A stretch of DNA of 64,000 bases from contig SFCQ01000003.1 of NCBI GenBank assembly GCA_004558525.1, positions 62,001 through 126,000 of the forward strand, in the 5' to 3' direction. The first letter of the stretch is position 1, and the number at the start of each line of letters is the position of its first letter. The notes under the pieces were generated by a model, which saw only the letters and a program-made list of their open reading frames with translations, searched no databases and was not told where the DNA came from. Both the position numbers and the translations under genes were made by a program. Of this stretch, positions 9,090 through 16,794 are shown one piece after another. The DNA is from Clostridiales bacterium (GTDB lineage: Bacteria > Bacillota > Clostridia > Christensenellales > CAG-138).

Positions 9090-9287
9090 ATGGCATTGAT
9101 GCAAAACGGCTTCAATGAGCCGGAGCTTCCCCTTGGCTTCGGCATGGCGCTTATGCAGGATGCAGACGCGCTCAAGCGTTACGCCACAATGAGCGTCACA
9201 GAACGATCAAGCTACATAGAAGGCGCAAAGCTTATTCGCTCCAAGGAGGAGATGCAGCGTTACGTTCATCTTTTCGGCCGTAAATAA
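9090..9287 (+). CDS. Small conserved hypothetical protein (65 aa)
   Basis: A short hydrophilic, probably helical protein with the pattern LPLGFGMALMQD, then RYATMSVTERSSYIEGAKLIRSKEEMQRYV. I recognise this layout from small uncharacterised clostridial proteins that open with a GFGMALxQ motif, but no function is known to me. A GAGGTG ribosome site lies about 10 bases before the ATG. It is a single gene followed by two hairpins. Confidence 0.65.
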   Translation: MALMQNGFNEPELPLGFGMALMQDADALKRYATMSVTERSSYIEGAKLIRSKEEMQRYVHLFGRK

Positions 9288-9300
9288 GGGATACTGCAAT

Positions 9301-9334
9301 GTCGGAAAAGTGGCGCTCAGCCACTTTTTCGACA
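9301..9334 (+). repeat. Partial hairpin-chain repeat (copy E, right end only)
   Basis: GTCGGAAAAGTGGC / GCCACTTTTTCGAC around a 5-base loop: this is just the last hairpin and terminal TCGAC of the family seen at 5096-5280, 26647-26836 and 30021-30218. With its T-run it can act as the terminator of the small gene ending at 9287. Confidence 0.7.
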
Positions 9335-9337
9335 TTC

Positions 9338-9370
9338 TTAAGGAGACGGGGAAAAACCGCGTCTCCTTAA
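9338..9370. terminator. Strong hairpin between convergent genes
   Basis: TTAAGGAGAC / GTCTCCTTAA perfect 10-bp stem around a 13-base loop. It lies just beyond the feoB remnant, whose last codon is at 9387, and may end transcription on either strand. Confidence 0.6.
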
Positions 9371-9386
9371 CGGCTTATATCAATAT

Positions 9387-9858
9387 TCAGTGTGTTTCAG
9401 TTTGTTGTGACTGGCAGCTGCCTCGCATCGCGCAGTTGGCGCAGTTGCACCCGCAGCAGGACTTGCCCTGTTTTTTTTGACGCACAAGCCGCGCTATTAT
9501 AAGCGCCGTCACGGCCATCAATGCAATCGATATCAGTATCCGAGATTGAAAGCGCGCCGGCGTTCTTTTTACTGTAGCAGTTCTTTATTATTCCGGCGAT
9601 GCAGACGTAACGCTCGTTGGTTATGATGGACTCCGAATCGTCGTTAAGCTCCTTTTCGGCGGCTTTGATGTCGCTTTCTATATGCAGCATGGTGCCGGCG
9701 GGGATATTGAGCTTTTCATGCGCCTTGTCACCGCTCTCAAATATCTTTATGGCGTACCAGCGCTGCTGTTCAGGCGGCATATCGTGTACGGCTGCTTCCT
9801 CTATATGGGCAATGGCATGCTCAACAGGTCCGGAGAAGGTAAGCTCGTATCCGCGCAC
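9387..9858 (-). pseudogene. feoB: Remnant of ferrous iron transporter feoB (two large internal deletions)
   Basis: The first about 100 codons (from 9858) match only the helical spacer that follows the FeoB GTPase domain: ELTFSGPVEHAIAHIEEA, RWYAIKIFE, the NIPAG loop and DDSESIITNERY. The whole G domain, which should come before, is absent although feoA ends only about 24 bases upstream. After ALSISD the sequence jumps, in another frame, to what is normally the extreme FeoB C-terminus: a hydrophobic helix (SIALMAVTALIIARLV) and a Cys-rich tail CCGCNCANCAMRGSC ending at TGA 9387-9389. The transmembrane core of roughly 400 residues is missing. It cannot transport iron. An intact feoB lies at 50202-52919. 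Confidence 0.85.
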
Positions 9859-9881
9859 AGTGACCTCTATAGGATGCCCAG

Positions 9882-10106
9882 CTATAATGCTAATTGAACC
9901 ATTATCCTTCGGGCCAACTCTGCGCTTATAGCAACCCTGGCCTCTTTTACCTTCACTATTATGCTGTCACCGATCGAGGATACCACGCTCACCCTTCCTC
10001 CCGGCACAAAACCTATATCCGCAAGATGCTTCTTCACCTCCGGACTTCCGCCGACCCTGTATATCAGGTTCTCTTCGCCAATATTTGCAAGCACAAGCGG
10101 CATCAT
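9882..10106 (-). CDS. feoA: FeoA-family protein
   Basis: A 74-residue SH3-like FeoA domain protein, normally a cytoplasmic partner of FeoB. The features are PEVKKHLADIGFVPGGRVSVVSSIGDSIIVKVKEARVAI and the terminal ARRIMV helix, all full length. The ATG follows GGAGGAGGATGCG. Its FeoB partner directly downstream is deleted, so this protein may be orphaned or may work with the FeoB at 50202-52919, which already carries its own FeoA domain. Its promoter region carries DtxR/MntR-like palindromes and it is divergent from a DtxR-family gene. Confidence 0.9.
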   Translation of the reverse strand: MMPLVLANIGEENLIYRVGGSPEVKKHLADIGFVPGGRVSVVSSIGDSIIVKVKEARVAISAELARRIMVQLAL

Positions 10107-10126
10107 CGCATCCTCCTCCGCAGCTC

Positions 10127-10144
10127 AGTTAGATTTATCTAACT
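10127..10144. promoter_or_regulatory. Putative metal-repressor operator, box 1
   Basis: AGTTAGATTTATCTAACT, a palindrome with two 8-base arms, in the feoA leader just before its ribosome site. The same motif, GTTAG-N6-CTAAC, lies at 52931-52948 directly upstream of the intact feoB. The TTAG...CTAA core resembles DtxR/MntR-type sites, and a DtxR-family gene is divergent here. Confidence 0.7.
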
Positions 10145-10195
10145 ATCGTTCTAAAAAGAATGGCTGATCGACTGTAACCGTTGCATCCACATGCG

Positions 10196-10239
10196 GGTTA
10201 AGTTTCTCTAACCGAAATGTAGTTTAACATCTCTAACCG
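10196..10239. promoter_or_regulatory. Two further degenerate operator boxes over the feoA promoter
   Basis: GGTTAAGTTTCTCTAACC (10196-10213) and GTTTAACATCTCTAACCG (10222-10239) keep the GTTA/TAAC half-sites at the same 18-bp size as box 1. The second lies inside the feoA promoter and the first at about its start point, a layout expected of a repressor. Binding is inferred. Confidence 0.55.
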
Positions 10240-10249
10240 TTGTTGTCAA
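10221..10249 (-). promoter_or_regulatory. Promoter of feoA
   Basis: Minus strand TTGACA (10244-10249), 17-base spacer, TAAACT (10221-10226). The operator-like box at 10222-10239 covers the spacer and -10. Confidence 0.65.
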
Positions 10250-10342
10250 CCCCTTTTTCAATACTTTTTAAGCGCTTGCAATTTCAGTTTCGATGTGCTA
10301 CTCTTATGGAAATATATCAAGCCGGAAGGCGGTGCATTTGCC

Positions 10343-10726
10343 ATGAAAATACTCAGAGCTTCCGAGGATTATCTTGAGGCTATGCTTATTATGAAGCAAA
10401 AGCATGGCTATATCCGCTCCATAGACGTTGCCGAGTATCTTGGCGTAACAAAGCCCAGCGTCACATATACCACAAAAAGGCTCAGGGAGAACGGCTACAT
10501 AACGATGGATGCCGACGGGCTGATAACGCTTACCGACAGCGGCATGGAAATAGCCTCCAACATGCTTGGCAGGCACAAGGCGCTCACAAAATTCCTGATA
10601 TCGCTTGGCATAGACGATATCACGGCCGAAAAGGATGCCTGCAAAATAGAGCACGACATAAGCCAGCAAACGTTTGAGGCCATATGCGCGCACGCTATGG
10701 AGCATGAAGGTAAGCCGGTAGAATAA
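10343..10726 (+). CDS. DtxR/MntR-family metal-dependent repressor
   Basis: A 127-residue transcriptional regulator that normally binds DNA when loaded with Fe(II) or Mn(II). The N-terminal winged helix is clear: SEDYLEAMLIMKQKHGYIRSIDVAEYLGVTKPSVTYTTKRLRENGYI. The dimerisation half has AEKDACKIEHDISQQTFEAI, with the usual Glu/His metal ligands. It lacks a C-terminal SH3 domain, as in MntR. I chose the ATG at 10343 (GGAAGGCGGTG upstream); an ATG at 10295 would add an unlikely tail. Divergence from feoA and the palindromes between them make iron-uptake control the likely job. Confidence 0.88.
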   Translation: MKILRASEDYLEAMLIMKQKHGYIRSIDVAEYLGVTKPSVTYTTKRLRENGYITMDADGLITLTDSGMEIASNMLGRHKALTKFLISLGIDDITAEKDACKIEHDISQQTFEAICAHAMEHEGKPVE

Positions 10727-10746
10727 CAGGTTTTATGCTTATATCG

Positions 10747-10783
10747 GCCATCAGGTCTCAGCAGGATACATGATGGCTTTTTT
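10747..10783 (+). terminator. Terminator of the DtxR-family gene
   Basis: GCCATCA / TGATGGC stem followed by TTTTTT, 20 bases after the stop codon. Confidence 0.8.
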
Positions 10784-10859
10784 GATTTGCGCCACCTTCA
10801 GCTTGGCTGGCCCGTTATTAAATCTAATTTAGCGATTTCACATTGGAGAGATAACCACT

Positions 10860-12245
10860 ATGGAGGGTATTGAACGCAAGATAAACGCCGAAAACCGCAT
10901 GATAACCGGCGTTATATGGAAGCAGATACTGTTTTTCTTCTTCCCGATAATGCTGGGCTCGCTGTTTCAGCAGCTATACAATACAGTTGACGCGATAGTA
11001 GTAGGCCAGTTCGTTGGCAAAAACGCGCTTGCGGCGGTCGGGGGCTCGGCCTCCAACATATTAAACCTGCTGATAGGCTTTTTTACCGGGCTTTCCTCGG
11101 GCGCAACGGTAATAATATCGCAGTATTACGGCGCAAACGACAGAGACGGCGTGACCAGAGCTTTGCATACGGCTATATTGTTTTCAATAGTCGGCGGCGG
11201 CGCGCTTACTGTACTGGGTCTTTTGGGCACCGACGCCATGCTCAGGCTTATGGATACCCCCGCCGACACGATGGAAGAGTCTGCACTGTATCTGCGCATA
11301 ATGTTCCTCGGCATGATACCGAACATGGTATACAACGTAGGTTCAGCCATACTGCGCGCAATGGGCGATTCAAAAAGGCCCTTGTATTTTCTTGTAGTCG
11401 CTTGCCTTTCAAACGTGCTGCTTGACATAGTGTCCGTGCTGCTTTTCAAAATGGGCGTTGAGGGCGTCGCCCTGGCAAGCATACTTGCCCAAACCATAAG
11501 CGCCGTGATGGTAATGCTTTCACTTGCCTCGCCAGGCAGAGCCTGTCGCTTCGTATTCAAGAAGATGCGCTTTGAAGGCGACATACTTGCGCGCACAATA
11601 AAGATAGGCCTCCCCGCCGGAGTGCAATCCATAATGTACTCGCTTTCGAACACCCTTCTTACCGCCACCATAAACAGTTTCGGCACGGATACCGTGGCCG
11701 CATGGGTGGTGCTCGGCAAGGTGGACGGCATAACCTGGATGATGCTTGGCGCGTTAGGCATAGCGTCTATGACGTTCGTAGGCCAAAACTTTGGCGCAGG
11801 CAGGCTGGACAGGGTGCAGAAGAGCCTTAAGATATGCCTTGGCATGGGCGCGCTTATAACCATCGGCTTCGGCGCCGGGCTGCTGCTTTTCGGCGCGCCG
11901 CTGTTTTCACTGTTTTCAAAGGACGCGCCGGTGATAGAGCTTTCCATGCGCCTGCTGTGGTATTTTGCTCCATTCTATTGGCTCTTTGTTCCAATAGAGA
12001 TAATAAGCGGCACATTGCGCGGACTTGGCGATACGCTTATACCAACCGTAATCACCGCCGTCGGCATATGCGTGTTCAGGGTCATATGGGTGCTTGCCGC
12101 GGTTCCGGCTTATAACAGCGTATTTACAGTATCCATAAGCTATCCGGTATCGTGGTTGGTTACATCGATAGCGTTTGCAATATACTATCTTATAGTGCGG
12201 CGCAAAAGATTTTCCAAAATACCTGAAATTTTAGAGAAACAGTAA
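10860..12245 (+). CDS. MATE-family efflux transporter
   Basis: A 461-residue, 12-helix inner-membrane antiporter of the MATE family, expected to export drugs or metabolites in exchange for Na+ or H+. The N-terminus FFFPIMLGSLFQQLYNTVDAIVVGQFVG is diagnostic, and the pattern repeats in the second half (LPAGVQSIMYSLSNTLL). The ATG at 10860 follows GGAGAG by about 10 bases. A GGGGCCGC-type terminator follows. The substrate cannot be told from sequence. A second, distant MATE gene is at 43092-44525. Confidence 0.92.
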   Translation: MEGIERKINAENRMITGVIWKQILFFFFPIMLGSLFQQLYNTVDAIVVGQFVGKNALAAVGGSASNILNLLIGFFTGLSSGATVIISQYYGANDRDGVTRALHTAILFSIVGGGALTVLGLLGTDAMLRLMDTPADTMEESALYLRIMFLGMIPNMVYNVGSAILRAMGDSKRPLYFLVVACLSNVLLDIVSVLLFKMGVEGVALASILAQTISAVMVMLSLASPGRACRFVFKKMRFEGDILARTIKIGLPAGVQSIMYSLSNTLLTATINSFGTDTVAAWVVLGKVDGITWMMLGALGIASMTFVGQNFGAGRLDRVQKSLKICLGMGALITIGFGAGLLLFGAPLFSLFSKDAPVIELSMRLLWYFAPFYWLFVPIEIISGTLRGLGDTLIPTVITAVGICVFRVIWVLAAVPAYNSVFTVSISYPVSWLVTSIAFAIYYLIVRRKRFSKIPEILEKQ

Positions 12246-12257
12246 AAATTATTTATC

Positions 12258-12285
12258 CGGGGCCGCAGGCGCGGCTCCTTTTTTG
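12258..12285 (+). terminator. Terminator after the MATE gene
   Basis: GGGGCCGC / GCGGCTCC stem (one G-T pair) followed by a six-T run, about 15 bases after the stop. Confidence 0.75.
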
Positions 12286-12360
12286 CCCTGCTTTTATGTG
12301 TTTGCTTAAATCTGCGCTATATGTTAGAATGGCATGAGAAACGCTTTAGCGAGGACGTAT

Positions 12361-13002
12361 ATGCAAACCAAAGATATCTCTCTGCCAACTTTGCGCAGAT
12401 TGCCTGTTTACCTGCATTATCTTAATGCTATCAAGGCTGAGCGCACTAATATATCCGCAACGGCCATAGCAAGCTATTTTGGCATAAACGATGTTCAGGT
12501 ACGCAAGGATCTTGCTATAGTAAGCGGCAGCGGCAGGCCAAAGACCGGCTATGTTACGGAGGAGCTTATCGCGCACATACAGGCCTGCCTTAACTGCAAC
12601 CGCGAAACAAAAGCCATACTTGTCGGCGCGGGAAACATAGGCAAGGCGCTGCTTGCTTACGGCGGATTTGACGATTTCGGCCTTAGGATAATTGCCGCAT
12701 TCGATTCAGACGAAAACACGGTTGGGAAGCCGATAAGCGGAAAGCCCGTTTATTCAATGGACGAGCTTGGCAGGATATGCAGGCTTGAAAACGTTAAGCT
12801 CGGCATAATAGCCGTGCCTGTTCAAAGCGCGCAGAGCGTGTGCGACGAGCTTGTTGCCTGCGGCATAAGGGCAATATGGAACTTTGCGCCGGCTATATTG
12901 AAAAAGCCAGAAACCGTGCTTATAGAAAACGAAAACCTTGCCTCCTCCCTGGCTATACTTTCAAGGCACATAGGCAACGTAGAAAAGGAGAATCCACAAT
13001 GA
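12361..13002 (+). CDS. rex: Redox-sensing transcriptional repressor Rex
   Basis: Senses the NADH/NAD+ ratio and represses fermentation and hydrogenase genes when NADH is low. The 213 residues have an N-terminal winged helix (PTLRRLPVYLHYLNAI, then NDVQVRKDLA) and a Rossmann domain with the GAGNIGKALLAY nucleotide loop, FDSD, and the domain-swapping C-terminal helix. I took ATG 12361 (GAGGACG upstream) over the ATG at 12334. The stop overlaps the start of the LysR gene (ATGA), so the two are translationally coupled. Likely targets are the hyd genes just downstream, but I found no clean TTGTTAA-N4-TTAACAA site there. Confidence 0.93.
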   Translation: MQTKDISLPTLRRLPVYLHYLNAIKAERTNISATAIASYFGINDVQVRKDLAIVSGSGRPKTGYVTEELIAHIQACLNCNRETKAILVGAGNIGKALLAYGGFDDFGLRIIAAFDSDENTVGKPISGKPVYSMDELGRICRLENVKLGIIAVPVQSAQSVCDELVACGIRAIWNFAPAILKKPETVLIENENLASSLAILSRHIGNVEKENPQ

Positions 13003-13937
13003 ACCTTTTGCATCTAAAATATGCGGTAGTCATAGCGGAGACAAACTCCATGACAAAGGCTGCCGATCTGCTTTTTACCGCGCAGCCTAATTTAAGCCGG
13101 GCGATAAAGGAGCTTGAAAGCACACTTGGCATAACCGTATTCAGGCGCACATCGAAGGGCATATTCCCAACCCCTCAGGGCGAAGAGTTTTTGGGCTACG
13201 CAAGGAAGATACTCGCTCAGGTAGACGCAGTTGAAGCCATGTACAAAAGCGGCGCGGAAAAGGCGCCGCAGTTTTCGCTCACCACTCCTGGTGCAAACTA
13301 TGCCGCGGCTGCATTCGCGGAATTTGCAAAAAAGCTTGATCCCGCTAAAAAAGCCGAGCTTATATACAACGAAACAGTCGCGCCCATGCGCGTGCTGAGC
13401 AACGTTACCGACGCCGGCTACAACCTTGGCATACTGCGCTGCCAAAACGCGCAGGAGCACAGCATAAAGAGCCTGCTTGACGAAAAGCAGCTTCAATTCG
13501 AGCTGATATGCGAGTTTGGATATATGCTGGTCATGTCAGCTTCCCATCCGCTTGCAGGCAGCGGCAGCATTTCCGCTGACAAGCTTAATAACTTCACGGA
13601 AATCGCCTCCGCAGACCCATATGCGCCGACGCTGCAGCTTTCAACTGCGCGCAAAAACGACATTGAAACGGATCCCTTAAAAAGAATATATGTTTTTGAC
13701 CGTTCAAGCAGGCTTAGGCTTTTAAATAAGATAAGCAGCGCTTTTATGTGGGCCTCTCCTCTGCCGAAGAGCGTGCTTGACGAGCTTGACCTTGTACAGA
13801 AGCCATGTAAGGATTCTCACCAAACATACAGGGATATGCTCATATACCGCCGCGGTTATCAGCTCAGCGATATGGACAACGCTTTTATAGACGAGCTTAT
13901 GAAAGTAAAGCGTTCTATGGGGTTAAACTGCAATTGA
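12999..13937 (+). CDS. LysR-type transcriptional regulator, cotranscribed with rex
   Basis: A 312-residue LTTR. The N-terminal HTH is complete (LKYAVVIAETNSMTKAADLLFTAQPNLSRAIKELESTLG, then FRRTSKGIFPTPQGEEF). It is followed by a two-lobed effector domain with no specific ligand signature I recognise. The start ATG (12999-13001, AAAAGGAG upstream) overlaps the rex stop by four bases. Longer frames reaching back into rex are not real starts. Placement between rex and the hydrogenase cluster suggests a role in energy metabolism (inference). The effector is unknown. Confidence 0.9.
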   Translation: MNLLHLKYAVVIAETNSMTKAADLLFTAQPNLSRAIKELESTLGITVFRRTSKGIFPTPQGEEFLGYARKILAQVDAVEAMYKSGAEKAPQFSLTTPGANYAAAAFAEFAKKLDPAKKAELIYNETVAPMRVLSNVTDAGYNLGILRCQNAQEHSIKSLLDEKQLQFELICEFGYMLVMSASHPLAGSGSISADKLNNFTEIASADPYAPTLQLSTARKNDIETDPLKRIYVFDRSSRLRLLNKISSAFMWASPLPKSVLDELDLVQKPCKDSHQTYRDMLIYRRGYQLSDMDNAFIDELMKVKRSMGLNCN

Positions 13938-14075
13938 TAAAGGCCCATACCAAATAGAATATAATAGGTATATATACACTCTGTTAAGGTTTACATTATA
14001 GTGTTTATCTGATATCATAATGCTTAAGCTGAGGAAATTCGGCTTAAAAAGCGCGTTTTGGAGGAAAAATCCGGC

Positions 14076-14813
14076 ATGAGCATCGCCGCGGACAGGATAA
14101 TCGCCATAAGCACGGGTAAGACCGTGTACCGTGACGGTGAATCCGTAATCAAGGTATTCAGCCAGCCATATCCAAAGGCGCTTGTTTTTCGTGAGGCGCT
14201 CAATCAGGCATGCATGGAGGATTCTCCAGTGCGGGTGCCGCATGTGCAGCGCGTATTTTACGCCGAGCAGAACTTAGCCATATCTTATGAGTATATGCGC
14301 GGCAAAACGCTTAAAAGGCTTATAGCCGAGCAGCCCCAAAAAAGCGAAGAGCTTTTGAAGGTGCTCATAGATACGCAGCGTCTTATTTCTTTCTCCCGCG
14401 CCGATATGCTGTTTCCGTTAAAGGACAGGCTTGCAAGCAGCATATCCGCCGGCATAAACGACGCTATGCTCATTTATGAGCTTACCAAGCTGCTTTATTC
14501 AATGCCGGATGGCGCTTCCGCCTGCCACGGCTCCCTCGGCTTATCAAGCATACTCATTGGTGAAGACGGAGCCGCTTGCGTAATCAACTGGAGCAGGGCG
14601 GCGCGCGGATATTATCTTTACGATGCGGCGGCAAGCTACATACAGCTATATATTGAAGGTGAGCAAGCCTTGGCAGAGGCTTATATAAGCATGTATTGCT
14701 CGTCGAACGATGTGTCAAGACAGGCCATTTCGCCTTGGATAACGCTTTGTGCGGCGTCAAGGCTCAGCGAAGGCAACGCGCGGGAGCGCGAGCTTCTGTG
14801 CGCTTTTATATAA
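14076..14813 (+). CDS. Kinase-fold protein (aminoglycoside phosphotransferase-like), probable pseudokinase
   Basis: A 245-residue protein with APH/choline-kinase-like organisation. A small N-lobe carries a Lys (ESVIKVF) and a following Glu (FREAL), then a hinge (AISYEYMRGKTLKRLI), a C-lobe catalytic loop and a metal loop. The catalytic loop reads CHGSLGLSSILI where active enzymes have HGDLxxxNIL, so the catalytic Asp and the Asn are both Ser. The metal loop reads VINWSRA instead of VIDWxxA. Three key residues are therefore changed and catalysis is doubtful. The ATG at 14076 follows GGAGG. It is 41 bases before the [2Fe-2S] gene of the sensory-hydrogenase cluster, so a regulatory role there is plausible. 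Confidence 0.7.
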   Translation: MSIAADRIIAISTGKTVYRDGESVIKVFSQPYPKALVFREALNQACMEDSPVRVPHVQRVFYAEQNLAISYEYMRGKTLKRLIAEQPQKSEELLKVLIDTQRLISFSRADMLFPLKDRLASSISAGINDAMLIYELTKLLYSMPDGASACHGSLGLSSILIGEDGAACVINWSRAARGYYLYDAAASYIQLYIEGEQALAEAYISMYCSSNDVSRQAISPWITLCAASRLSEGNARERELLCAFI

Positions 14814-14854
14814 GAGAGTGTCTTAATCTTAATAATGAAGGAAGAGGTTTATCT

Positions 14855-15094
14855 ATGAAAATCACGATATGTATCGGAAGCTCCTGCCACATAAAGGGCT
14901 CGCGCCAGGTTGTTGAGCAGCTTCAGTCCCTCGTAAGCGAGCATGGTTTGACGGATAAGGTCGAGCTTGCCGGTACCTTCTGCATTGGGAAATGCCAGAA
15001 CGGAGTGAACGTGATAGTTGATGGCGAAACATTCTCCGTAACTCCCGAGATCACGCAGACATTCTTTGAACGCGAAGTGCTTGCCAGGCTGTGA
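14855..15094 (+). CDS. Small thioredoxin-like [2Fe-2S] ferredoxin
   Basis: A 79-residue protein of the thioredoxin-fold [2Fe-2S] family, with cluster ligands in CIGSSCHIKGS and FCIGKCQNG. It resembles the C-terminal part of NuoE/HydC. It probably passes electrons to or from the sensory hydrogenase that starts 26 bases later. A near paralogue (22078-22329) closes the operon. The start ATG at 14855 follows GGAAGAGG; upstream in-frame starts run into the kinase-fold gene and are not needed. Confidence 0.88.
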   Translation: MKITICIGSSCHIKGSRQVVEQLQSLVSEHGLTDKVELAGTFCIGKCQNGVNVIVDGETFSVTPEITQTFFEREVLARL

Positions 15095-15120
15095 GCGTTT
15101 CGCTTGATGAGGTAGCCAAA

Positions 15121-16794
15121 ATGGATTATATTTCATTCAAAAAATCAAACTGCCGCAATTGCCATAAGTGCATACGCTACTGTCCGGTAAAGTCGATACG
15201 CTTTTCCGGCAACCAGGCTAATGTTATAAGCGACGAATGTATACTGTGCGGCGAATGCTATGTGATATGCCCGCAAAGCGCCAAGCAGATAGTTGACGAA
15301 ACGGAGATCGCGGCAGTGCTGCTGCACGATACCACGCCCGTATACGCAAGCCTTGCGCCGTCATTTGCGGCCTATTTTGAAGGCGTAGGCATAGAATCCA
15401 TGCGCGAAGGCTTAAAAAAGCTCGGCTTTGCCGATGCTGAGGAGACGGCCATAGGCGCAACCTTTGTCAAGCGCGAATATGAGCGCATTGCAAACGAAGC
15501 GACTATGGACGTTGTTATAACCTCCTGCTGCTCAACTGTAAACACGCTTGTTGAAAAATACTATCCTCAGCTCACGGGCTGCCTTGCACCGGTCATGACG
15601 CCTATGCAGGCCCATTGTCAGGACCTGAAAAGAAGGTATCCTGGAGCTAAGACGATATTCATTGGGCCTTGCCTTTCCAAAAAGGACGAGGCTGCAAGGG
15701 TAGGCGTGGACGCGGCGCTTACGTTTGAAGAAATAGCGAGCATGCTCAGCAAAAAGGGAATAGAGCTTGAAAAGAAACGCGATAACGACCATAACAGCAG
15801 GGCGAGGCTGTTCCCCACCTCCGGCGGCGTGCTTAATACGATGACCAACAAGAATCCCGCCTATGATTATTACTGCATAGACGGATTGGACAACGTTATT
15901 CCCGCGCTTGACGATATTCAAAGGGGCGGCATATCGCATTGCTTTATAGAGATGTCAGCTTGCGCCGGCAGCTGCGTGCGCGGGCCTATAATGCGCAAGC
16001 AGCACCCCTCCCCCGTGCGCGATTATCAGCGGGTGGCAACATATGCGGGCGAGGAGGATTTTGACATTGCCCAGCCGGAAAGCAGCCTGCTTGCAAACGA
16101 ATATCACTGCACGCTTCTGCACAAGGTCATGCCGAGCCAAAGCGAGCTTGAGGACATACTCAGGAAGATGGGCAAGATAACGCCCGATGACGAGCTTAAC
16201 TGCGGCACCTGCGGCTACAATACATGCCGCGACAAGGCGGCGGCCATATATCAAGGCAAGGCCGAGATAAACATGTGCCTTCCCTACCTTATGGAAAGGT
16301 CGGAAAGGTTTACCGACAACATTTTGGATAACACTCCAAACGGCATAATAGTCGTTAACGATTCATACGAGATACAGCAGCTCAACAGGGCCGCCATGCG
16401 CATGCTGCATGTACATTCGCGTTCCGACGTTATGGGCGAGCCTTTGATAAGGCTGATGGATCCCATTGACTTTATAAACGCCAGCCAGTACGGCAAGCGC
16501 ATAGTCAACAAGAGGGATTATTACGCCGAATTTGACATATACCTTGAGCTGACTATAGTAACCGACAAAAAGTCAGGAAATATGATAGGCATATTCAGAG
16601 ACGTTACTGATGAGGAAAGCGAGCGCAAGAGCAAGGAAACGCTGAGCAGGCAGACCATTGAAACTGCGGACAAGGTAGTAGACAAGCAGATGCGCATAGT
16701 GCAGGAGATAGCTTCCCTGCTTGGCGAAACGGCTGCGGAGACAAAGATAGCCCTTACTAAGCTTAAGGAGTCGATTGCAAATGAAGACGAGTAA
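15121..16794 (+). CDS. Sensory [FeFe] hydrogenase with PAS domain (group C, HydS type)
   Basis: A 557-residue putative H2 sensor. N-terminal: two [4Fe-4S] motifs (CRNCHKCIRYCPVKSI and CILCGECYVICP). Centre: the H-cluster domain with all four ligand positions but sensory-type variants, L1 TSCCSTVNTL instead of TSCCPxW, L2 GPCLSKKDEA, and L3 EMSACAGSCVRGP without the GG of catalytic enzymes. Then a CGTCGYNTC four-Cys cluster motif and a PAS domain (about residues 395-510, NILDNTPNGIIVVNDSYEIQQL). I prefer ATG 15121 with GAGG upstream; a GTG at 15091 overlapping the previous stop is possible. The L1/L3 changes and PAS domain are group C hallmarks. Output is probably through the next gene, a phosphatase. 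Confidence 0.88.
   Translation: MDYISFKKSNCRNCHKCIRYCPVKSIRFSGNQANVISDECILCGECYVICPQSAKQIVDETEIAAVLLHDTTPVYASLAPSFAAYFEGVGIESMREGLKKLGFADAEETAIGATFVKREYERIANEATMDVVITSCCSTVNTLVEKYYPQLTGCLAPVMTPMQAHCQDLKRRYPGAKTIFIGPCLSKKDEAARVGVDAALTFEEIASMLSKKGIELEKKRDNDHNSRARLFPTSGGVLNTMTNKNPAYDYYCIDGLDNVIPALDDIQRGGISHCFIEMSACAGSCVRGPIMRKQHPSPVRDYQRVATYAGEEDFDIAQPESSLLANEYHCTLLHKVMPSQSELEDILRKMGKITPDDELNCGTCGYNTCRDKAAAIYQGKAEINMCLPYLMERSERFTDNILDNTPNGIIVVNDSYEIQQLNRAAMRMLHVHSRSDVMGEPLIRLMDPIDFINASQYGKRIVNKRDYYAEFDIYLELTIVTDKKSGNMIGIFRDVTDEESERKSKETLSRQTIETADKVVDKQMRIVQEIASLLGETAAETKIALTKLKESIANEDE

Noticed and set aside
13938..14075. Possible Rex site (CTGTTAAGGTTTACAT) upstream of the kinase-fold gene
   Set aside because: Only one half resembles the TTGTTAA consensus and the spacing is wrong.
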